In this document: one piece after another, positions 1 through 5,384 of the stretch
Numbering within the stretch: position 1 is the stretch's first letter
Layout: every line of letters begins with the position of its first letter
Source of the DNA: Deltaproteobacteria bacterium
GTDB taxonomy: Bacteria; Myxococcota; UBA796; SXON01
DNA: 5,817 nt
Direction: 5' to 3'
Assembly: GCA_947483545.1 (NCBI GenBank)
Contig: CANKNP010000320.1
Span: forward strand, 1 to 5,817
The notes under the pieces: generated by a model
The model's input: only the letters and a program-made list of their open reading frames with translations
Told to the model about the DNA's origin: nothing
Databases searched by the model: none
Program-made: the position numbers and the translations under genes

Positions 1-2082
1 CTTGGCGTGCAGCTCCTCGTTGAGGTCGGCTGCGCGCGCTTCTGCCTCTGCCCCGCGCGGGCCGTGGTCGCGGGGCGGCGCGGGCACCCGCTTCGGGGGA
101 CTCGCCGGCTGGACGGACGCGCCCTGAAGGATGACCAGGTAGAGGGCAGGTTCCCGCGAGGAGACGGTGCCTGCGGCCGGCCGACAGACCGTCAGGTTGA
201 CGGCCGTGTAGTGCCCGTTCGTCTTGACATTCACCCCGTCGGACCGGACCGGCTCGGGCGTGGCGAGGGCCCTCTTGAGCGCCATGGCAAGTTCGGCACG
301 CAGTCCCTCTCGCGCCATCTTCAGGATGTTGTTGGTGCCGGTCACGCCGGGCGCGGGCTCCAGGTACATCCCGCTGCGGCCGTGCAGGTAGAGGATGTCC
401 CCGGTGCCGTTCACAAGCGCAGCAAACAGCGTCGCGTGCTGCAGCAGCGTCGCTTCGGTCACCGCGCGCGGCGAAAAGCCCTTCGGCGCCGAACCCCCTC
501 GACCGGCGACGGTCGGCGAGGGGTCGGCGTTGTTCGACGGAGGGGACCGGCCGAACCCGAGATGGGGGGATCCACCAACACTGGCTTTACGTTGGTAGAC
601 CTTTGATTTTCGATCCTGCGCGAAGAACAGGTCCGCAAACTCACCGACCGTCTCCGACGTGCCCAGGAACAGCAGGCCTCCGGGGTTGAGGGCATAGTGG
701 AACAGCGGAATGAGCCGCCCCTGGAGCTCCGGCCCCAGGTAGATCAGCAGGTTGCGGCAACTGATCATGTCCAGCTTCGAGAAGGGCGGATCCTGGATCA
801 GGTTCTGCACGGACAGCACCAGGATGTCCCGGATGCTCTTGTGGATCCGATACCCGCCCCCGTCGGGCAACGCGGTGAAGAACCGCGCGAGTCGCTCGGG
901 AGTGACATCCTCCGCGATGCCCACCGGGTACACCCCCGCTCGGGCGGTCGCGATGGCGCGACTGTCGAGGTCCGTGGCGAACACCTGGAGCCTGTAGTTG
1001 GAACGGAGCACCTCCAGCCGTTCCTGGAGCAGGATCGCCAACGAATAGGCCTCCTCGCCGGTGGAACAGCCGGCACACCAGACCCGGATGGCGCTTCCGG
1101 CGGGCTTTCCTTCGAACAGCTTCGGGATCACCTCCGTCTCCAGCATCCGGAACGCCTCTACATCCCGGAAAAAGCTGGTGACGCCGATCAGCAGATCGTC
1201 AAACAGCGCTTGCGCCTCGGCGGGTGTCTCCTGCAGATACCTGACGTACCCGGCAACCGAGGCAATCTGGTGGACAGCCATGCGCCGTTCGATCCGGCGG
1301 AGCGTCGTGCTCGGCTTGTACCGCGAAAAGTCGTGGCCGGTCTGCGCGCGAAGTTGACTGAAGATCTTCTCGAGGGCAAGCCCGGATGCCGGGGTTGCCG
1401 TGTCCCCTCCGACGACGGGATCGCCCAGGCCACGTCGGGCGTGGGCGATGAGCAGCGGGGGCATCAGCGCCGGCTCGGCCTGGAAGTCCACGACGCCCGT
1501 GGCGATCACCGCCGAGGGCATCCCGTCGAACTGGGCAGAGCCCGGGGTCTGCGCGATGACGAGCCCGCCCTCGGCCTTGATCGCTTGCGCGCCCAGGGTG
1601 CCATCGCTGCCGGTACCCGAGAGCACGACGCCGATGGCAAGCCCCTGCCGGTCCTTTGCCAGCGAACGAAACAGGACGTCGATCGGCAACCGTTGCCCCC
1701 GGGGCACCGCGGGTTCGTGCAGGCGCAAACTGCCGTCCTCAAACGCCATCTCGCGGTTCGGGGGGATGACGTACACGCAATTGACCCGCACGAGCATGCC
1801 GTCTTCCACCTCGGAGACCGGCATCCGCGTCCGCCTCTGGATCAGCGCGGCCAGAAGGCTCTCCTGGTCCGGGGCCAGATGCTGGACCAGCACGAAGGCC
1901 ATGCCGGGATCCTCAGTCTCGGGCATCGCCGAAAAAAACGCTTCCAACGCTGCGAGCCCACCGGCGGACGCCCCCATGCCGACCACGGGAAAGGGCTGAA
2001 CGACGGGCTCCCTCTCCAAGTCGCTTCGACCGCTAGCGGCGCGGCGCGGGCCACTCGGTGCTGTTTTCTTGGGTCTCGGCAT
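1..2082 (-). CDS. CheB-CheR-PAS hybrid protein (methylesterase/methyltransferase), C-terminus cut by window edge
   Basis: This cytoplasmic sensory protein joins a chemoreceptor methylesterase (removes glutamyl methyl esters) to a SAM-dependent glutamate methyltransferase. Reading from the ATG at 2082, 694 residues are open to the window edge. Residues 32-210 form a CheB catalytic domain with the triad Ser39 (GASAGGL), His68 (VQHL) and Asp160 (SGTGSDG). Residues 235-290 are the CheR N-terminal domain (YKPSTTLRRIERRM). Residues 302-500 are the CheR methyltransferase, with TSFFRD, the SAM loop CAGCSTGEEAYS (336-347), FATDLD (368-373) and SCRNLLIYL (441-449). Residues 545-654 resemble a PAS sensor, and 677-694 begin a likely helical segment (ADLNEEL) typical of the linker before further PAS or kinase domains. 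There is no receiver domain. The start is the first good ATG ahead of the CheB fold, but no clear Shine-Dalgarno precedes it. The frame stays open upstream to about 2275. Family identity is clear from these motifs. What lies past the edge, and which receptor it serves, cannot be seen. Confidence 0.95.
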   Translation of the reverse strand, partial: MPRPKKTAPSGPRRAASGRSDLEREPVVQPFPVVGMGASAGGLAALEAFFSAMPETEDPGMAFVLVQHLAPDQESLLAALIQRRTRMPVSEVEDGMLVRVNCVYVIPPNREMAFEDGSLRLHEPAVPRGQRLPIDVLFRSLAKDRQGLAIGVVLSGTGSDGTLGAQAIKAEGGLVIAQTPGSAQFDGMPSAVIATGVVDFQAEPALMPPLLIAHARRGLGDPVVGGDTATPASGLALEKIFSQLRAQTGHDFSRYKPSTTLRRIERRMAVHQIASVAGYVRYLQETPAEAQALFDDLLIGVTSFFRDVEAFRMLETEVIPKLFEGKPAGSAIRVWCAGCSTGEEAYSLAILLQERLEVLRSNYRLQVFATDLDSRAIATARAGVYPVGIAEDVTPERLARFFTALPDGGGYRIHKSIRDILVLSVQNLIQDPPFSKLDMISCRNLLIYLGPELQGRLIPLFHYALNPGGLLFLGTSETVGEFADLFFAQDRKSKVYQRKASVGGSPHLGFGRSPPSNNADPSPTVAGRGGSAPKGFSPRAVTEATLLQHATLFAALVNGTGDILYLHGRSGMYLEPAPGVTGTNNILKMAREGLRAELAMALKRALATPEPVRSDGVNVKTNGHYTAVNLTVCRPAAGTVSSREPALYLVILQGASVQPASPPKRVPAPPRDHGPRGAEAEARAADLNEELHAK

Positions 2083-2161
2083 GGTCGGCTGTAACGCGGC
2101 GCGCTGAGAAAGCAGGTCGAAAGCCGCCGAGAGACGACGGGCGAGCCACCGGCAAGGTAGA

Positions 2162-2187
2162 CTGGTCCGAGCAGCCGCGCTCGCCAG
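2162..2187. repeat. Imperfect inverted repeat upstream of cheB
   Basis: CTGG (2162-2165) and CGAGC (2168-2172), separated by a 2-base bulge, pair with GCTCG (2179-2183) and CCAG (2184-2187) around a 6-base loop. That makes nine base pairs in total. The repeat lies about 34 bases before the cheB ATG. It could be an operator for the divergent pair or a hairpin in the cheB leader. The pairing is read directly from the bases; any function is inference, and GC-rich DNA yields such repeats by chance fairly often. Confidence 0.4.
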
Positions 2188-2211
2188 GCATCCCGCCCCC
2201 TCGGCCGCACC

Positions 2212-2215
2212 GGAG
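2212..2215 (+). promoter_or_regulatory. Ribosome binding site of cheB
   Basis: GGAG sits 6 bases before the ATG at 2222 but only 3 bases before the overlapping in-frame GTG at 2219. The spacing therefore favours the ATG as the true start. Confidence 0.6.
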
Positions 2216-2221
2216 TGCGTG

Positions 2222-2806
2222 ATGGAGACCTTTCCGATTGTCTGCGTGGGCGGCTCGGCCGGGGGCCTCGATGCCTACATCGGCCTTCTGCAACACCTGC
2301 CGTCCGACATGGGCGTGGCCATCGTCATCGTGAACCACATCACGATCATGCCGACCCGGCTGCACGAGGTCCTTCCCAGGTTCACGTCGATGCCGGTGGA
2401 CCTCATCGTGGAGCGCCTCGAGATCGAGCCGAATCGGGTCTACGTCATCCCGGCAAACCGGGATCTCCATGTCGATGACGGCGTGTTCCTGCTCAAGCCG
2501 ATCTCAAAGCCACGGGGCTGGCCCGATGTCATCACTGTGTTCTTGAATTCCCTCGCCGATTGCTGGGACGGCAAGCTCATCGCCGTGATCGTCTCGGGCT
2601 ACGACGGCGACGGGGCGGACGCGCTGTGCTCGATCCGGGACCGAGGGGGAATCACCATCGCCCAGAAGCCGAGCACGGCGGCCCAGCCCGACATGCCACA
2701 GAGCGCGCTCGCAAGCGGGTGCGTCGACTTCGTGCTCTCGCCGGCGGAAATCGGGGAGAAGATTGTCGAGCTCGCCCGGATCGAACGGGAGCGGCGCTCG
2801 GGCTGA
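2222..2806 (+). CDS. cheB: Single-domain CheB-type methylesterase
   Basis: This is a stand-alone CheB catalytic domain of 194 residues, predicted to be a cytoplasmic protein-glutamate methylesterase (possibly also a glutamine deamidase) acting on chemoreceptors. The fold is complete: FPIVCVGGSAGG with nucleophile Ser12, His39 in VNHIT, VYVIPANRDL (73-82), Asp130 in VSGYDGDGA, and the closing MPQSALASGCVDFVLSP (156-172). The N-terminal receiver domain of canonical CheB (about 350 residues in total) is missing, so phosphorylation by CheA cannot control it in the usual way. The position of the E. coli oxyanion methionine in the GMGADG motif is Tyr127 here. The ATG at 2222 is chosen over GTG 2219 because of GGAG spacing. 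The gene is divergent from the CheB-CheR hybrid and convergent with a glycosyltransferase gene. No cheA, cheW or receptor gene lies in the window. Assignment to the CheB fold is firm; the substrate is not known. Confidence 0.92.
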   Translation: METFPIVCVGGSAGGLDAYIGLLQHLPSDMGVAIVIVNHITIMPTRLHEVLPRFTSMPVDLIVERLEIEPNRVYVIPANRDLHVDDGVFLLKPISKPRGWPDVITVFLNSLADCWDGKLIAVIVSGYDGDGADALCSIRDRGGITIAQKPSTAAQPDMPQSALASGCVDFVLSPAEIGEKIVELARIERERRSG

Positions 2807-2820
2807 GCCGAAGGGAGCGG

Positions 2821-2852
2821 CTGACGTCGGACCGTGTTCGGGTCAGCGTCAG
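2821..2852. terminator. Hairpin between convergent genes, possible bidirectional terminator
   Basis: CTGACG (2821-2826) pairs with CGTCAG (2847-2852), and inside it GACC (2830-2833) pairs with GGTC (2841-2844) around a 7-base loop. A small 3/2 internal loop separates the two stems. It fills most of the 46-base gap between the cheB stop and the glycosyltransferase stop, where a terminator shared by both strands would be expected. No T-tract follows on either strand, so intrinsic termination would be weak. It could instead protect transcript ends. Confidence 0.4.
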
Positions 2853-3971
2853 CTACCCCCGCCCCAATCTCCCCAGCTTGAACGCCCACGTCTTCCGGAT
2901 TGCAGCCACCTCTGCCTCGGCTTTTGCCTGCGCGGCGATCGCCCGCTGCAGGGGCTCGGCCACCCGGGCGGACGGCACCCTCCGCGGCGCCTTCAACCAC
3001 GCGAGGAGCGGCTCGGCCACGCGCTCGGGGTCATAGCGTTCCGCGATCGGCGAGGGATCTGGCGGCGGTGCGCGCGCCAGAATCGCCTCGACGGCCTCCT
3101 CCCGCGATGACACGGCCGCCACCTGGCCCATCGCCGCGAGATCGTTGACCAGCTCGGGCCCAGCCGACGCCACAACCCGCAGACCCGCGGCCCGGGCGGT
3201 CAGCACCCGCGTCCTCGACCCGCACAGCGGCTCCCAAAGGTCCGGGCGATCGAGGGTGAGGAGCACCTCGCAGCCGGCGATGATCGCGCCGGGGTCGTCC
3301 ACCCAGCCGTGAAACCGCACGGGGAGCCCGACCATCCGCTGCGCGAATCGCTCATACCCGCCCGGCTGACCGGGCCCGCCGGTGACCTCCACCTGGATCA
3401 AGGCACGCTTGGACACCGCGAGGATCACGTCCGCAACGGCGTCGTCGTCGAACCAGGTGTTGAAGCTCCCGGCGAGCAGGATCCGCAAGACCCCGTCGCC
3501 CTCGGGCCTCGACGTGGTCCCGGGCCAGGCGATGGGGATGGGCGCGATGGGCAACGTGTCGGGCCCCGCCCAACGCCCGATCAGCCCGAGCTGGCCGACA
3601 AGCGTCCACCGACTGACCGCTCCGATGGTCGAGAACCCGTCGGCGCGGGCCAGCGCGGGCACGAACACCCTGGCGCAGTCCTCGGCCACCGCCACCGGAT
3701 CCCCGCCCCGCGCGACCACCGCCTGAGCGTCCGCGAATGGGTCGCCCGGGAGGTCGATCCAGAGCGGTCGATCCCCCGCGATGCGCACGGCGACCTCGGT
3801 AGGTCGGTAGATACCGGCGCTCACCACCACGTCGGCCTGCTCCGCCGCGGGCCGCGAGGCATCCACCTCACAAACCTCGTGGCCAGACCCCCGGATCACC
3901 GCTGCGAAGTGCCGAAATCTCGCAGCCGCGAAGCCGAGAGCGGTGGGCTCACCCACCAGCGCGACCCTCAA
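2853..3971 (-). CDS. GT-B fold glycosyltransferase, surface polysaccharide synthesis
   Basis: This predicted cytoplasmic glycosyltransferase has 372 residues and probably transfers a sugar from a nucleotide donor to a growing surface glycan. The N-terminus MRVALVGEPTA starts a Rossmann half. Residues 70-135 (WIDLPGDPFADAQA, then FSTIGAVSRWTLVGQLGLIGRW) resemble a GT-B subfamily often found near polysaccharide exporters, by my recollection of the family. The C-terminal Rossmann half starts at VLRILLAGSFNTW (161-173) and continues with FHGWVDD (220-226) and SRTRVLTARAAGLRVVAS (252-269). The acidic E-x7-E of classical GT4 enzymes is not seen there. The tail, residues 340-372, is an Ala/Lys/Glu-rich helix ending KTWAFKLGRLGRG, a common end of such transferases. 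Translation starts at TTG 3971, which overlaps the TGA of the upstream wzt as TTGA, implying translational coupling. A GTG at residue 6 is an alternative start but would cut the first beta strand. Donor and acceptor cannot be told from sequence. Confidence 0.85.
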   Translation of the reverse strand: MRVALVGEPTALGFAAARFRHFAAVIRGSGHEVCEVDASRPAAEQADVVVSAGIYRPTEVAVRIAGDRPLWIDLPGDPFADAQAVVARGGDPVAVAEDCARVFVPALARADGFSTIGAVSRWTLVGQLGLIGRWAGPDTLPIAPIPIAWPGTTSRPEGDGVLRILLAGSFNTWFDDDAVADVILAVSKRALIQVEVTGGPGQPGGYERFAQRMVGLPVRFHGWVDDPGAIIAGCEVLLTLDRPDLWEPLCGSRTRVLTARAAGLRVVASAGPELVNDLAAMGQVAAVSSREEAVEAILARAPPPDPSPIAERYDPERVAEPLLAWLKAPRRVPSARVAEPLQRAIAAQAKAEAEVAAIRKTWAFKLGRLGRG

Positions 3972-5368
3972 GGCTCGTGCCAGGTCAAGACGCCCCAGTT
4001 GTGTGGGATCCGCACGAGGCCGTGATCCTCGACGTCCTGTTGGATCGAGAAGCCGTACATCTCGCTGTGCCAGACATAGGGGCGGACGTGGCCCTTGTCG
4101 AAGAAGGCGATGGAGACGCGGTAGTTGCCGTGGAGCAGGACCAACGACGGGTAATGCAGGTAGAAGGTGTAGAGCCCGTGGTATGTGCCGCGCAGCACCT
4201 GGTCGAAGCCGGTGTTCGGGCCGAAGACGTACACGCCGTCATCCCGAAAGAGCGCGGCGCCGAAGATCGGATCTTCGACGGGCTCGGTGGTGCGGATCGT
4301 GACGGCGATCACCAGGGAATCCCCCGTCCGGAAAACGCTGCTCTCCGCCCCAGATCCGTCGAGCAACTGTACGCGAAGAACGCGAACTTCTCCCGTTCCA
4401 GAGACGCGGAGGCGGTCACCATCCTCGACCCGGGGCGCCTCCTCGACGGCGGCCTGGAACAGCAAAGCCGCGTTGGGCACGCTGCAGGCGAGGGCGATGC
4501 GTTCGTCGATGTTGCCCTCGATAGCCACGGCCGGAGCGGTCAGGACCTCCACGCGCAGCGGGGGCCGGATGGGGGCCGGCACCTCCCCGCTGGAGAACGC
4601 CGAGAGGGCCAGCCGGTCCACGCCCACGTACGCATCGATGACCTCGCGGGCGTTGCCCTGTGCGCGCGGCTGGCCCTTGTCGAGCCAGAGCACCTCGCTG
4701 CACAACGCGCGGACCGAGTGGAGATCGTGGGAGACCAAAAGGAGCGCGCAGCCGTCCGCGATCGCCTGCTCGATCCGACGCACGCACTTCCGCTGAAAAT
4801 ACTGATCGCCGACGGCCAACACCTCGTCGATGAGCAAGACGCGCGCGTCGCTGTGCATCGCGATGGAGAAGCCGAGCCGCAACTGCATGCCGGTCGAGTA
4901 GGTGCGGACAGGGTGATCGATGAAGTCGCCCAGCTCTGCGAATCGGATGATGTCCGGGATGCGCGCCTGGATCTGGTCCGGGTCCATTCCCGCGAGGGCA
5001 CAGCCGAGCTCGATGTTCTCCCTCCCGGAGAAAGGGGCGTGGAACCCGACGCCGAGGTCAAGCAGCGTGGCCATCCGCCCGGAGACGGTGAGCGTGCCCT
5101 CGGTCGGGTCGCTGATGCCAGCGAGCAGGCGGAGAAGCGTGCTTTTCCCGGCGCCGTTGCTGCCGACGACCCCAAACGCATGGCCGGGGGGCACGGAAAA
5201 ATCGATGTTTCGGACCGCCCAATGCTCCACATGGTGCGTCCGGCTGCCGAGAAATTCGAAAAACCGGGAGCGGTCGTTCGGGTAGATGTCGAACCTCTTC
5301 CCGAGCCCCTCAGCGCGAACCGCGGCGTGGGCGATGGTCTCGGGTTCGGGACGATGCTGGCGCAACAT
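3968..5368 (-). CDS. wzt: Polysaccharide ABC exporter ATP-binding protein, Wzt type with C-terminal glycan-binding domain
   Basis: This is the ATPase subunit of a polysaccharide/O-antigen ABC exporter, on the inner face of the cytoplasmic membrane. It has 466 residues. The nucleotide-binding domain (about 16-248) carries Walker A GSNGAGKST (69-77), the family-typical LGVGFHAPFSGRENI (105-119), the signature YSTGMQLRLGF (157-167), Walker B VLLIDE (177-182) and the switch SHD (213-215). Residues 324-445 match the Wzt C-terminal carbohydrate-binding domain (GTGEVRVLRVQLLDGSG, DPIFGAALFRDDGVYVFGPNT), which in known Wzt proteins recognises the end of the finished glycan. A linker of about 70 residues, with no family I recognise, joins the two. 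The ATG at 5368 is supported by an in-frame TAG three codons upstream (5375-5377) and a weak AGGG four bases before the start. It is the first gene of a two-gene operon with the glycosyltransferase. The partner permease wzm is absent from the window. The family call is strong; O-antigen versus another glycan is open. Confidence 0.92.
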   Translation of the reverse strand: MLRQHRPEPETIAHAAVRAEGLGKRFDIYPNDRSRFFEFLGSRTHHVEHWAVRNIDFSVPPGHAFGVVGSNGAGKSTLLRLLAGISDPTEGTLTVSGRMATLLDLGVGFHAPFSGRENIELGCALAGMDPDQIQARIPDIIRFAELGDFIDHPVRTYSTGMQLRLGFSIAMHSDARVLLIDEVLAVGDQYFQRKCVRRIEQAIADGCALLLVSHDLHSVRALCSEVLWLDKGQPRAQGNAREVIDAYVGVDRLALSAFSSGEVPAPIRPPLRVEVLTAPAVAIEGNIDERIALACSVPNAALLFQAAVEEAPRVEDGDRLRVSGTGEVRVLRVQLLDGSGAESSVFRTGDSLVIAVTIRTTEPVEDPIFGAALFRDDGVYVFGPNTGFDQVLRGTYHGLYTFYLHYPSLVLLHGNYRVSIAFFDKGHVRPYVWHSEMYGFSIQQDVEDHGLVRIPHNWGVLTWHEP

Positions 5369-5384
5369 GGTACCCTAATGCGTC
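5369..5384. other. 16-base gap between divergent start codons of wzt and the nuclease gene
   Basis: The gap contains GGTACC and CTAA. The CTAA (5375-5378) supplies an in-frame TAA to the plus-strand nuclease frame and, on the other strand, an in-frame TAG to the wzt frame. This fixes the earliest possible start of both genes. A space this small cannot hold two promoters, so at least one must lie inside the opposite coding region. I saw no convincing promoter there. Confidence 0.7.

Larger units (their letters stand above)
2083..2221. other. Divergent intergenic region between the CheB-CheR hybrid and cheB
   Basis: These 139 bases must hold the 5' ends and probably the promoters of both divergent genes. 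I found no convincing -35/-10 pair on either strand. TAGACT at 2158-2163 resembles a -10 on the plus strand but has no matching -35. The only clear structures are the inverted repeat at 2162-2187 and the GGAG at 2212-2215. The minus-strand frame of the hybrid is open through this whole gap, so an earlier non-ATG start for that gene is not strictly excluded. Confidence 0.6.

Noticed and set aside
7..606. 199-codon open frame on the plus strand
   Set aside because: It is antisense to the PAS-like end of the hybrid. The Arg/Gly-rich composition marks it as a shadow.
459..1078. Apparent fragmentation of the minus-strand gene into several short frames, suggesting a pseudogene
   Set aside because: Direct translation of the complementary strand from 2082 to 1 gives one uninterrupted frame. 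It has no stop within the window only because the gene runs off the edge.
697..2094. 465-codon open frame on the plus strand
   Set aside because: It lies antisense to the CheB-CheR hybrid, whose translation carries all expected catalytic motifs. The plus-strand product is Arg/Gly/His-rich with no family features, as expected of a high-GC shadow frame.
2158..2163. TAGACT as a -10 promoter element for cheB
   Set aside because: It matches only four of six consensus bases, and no -35-like element lies at the right distance upstream.
2033..2470. 145-codon minus-strand frame spanning the divergent gap and the 5' part of cheB
   Set aside because: It overlaps the conserved start of cheB and the start of the hybrid, and its product has no family resemblance.
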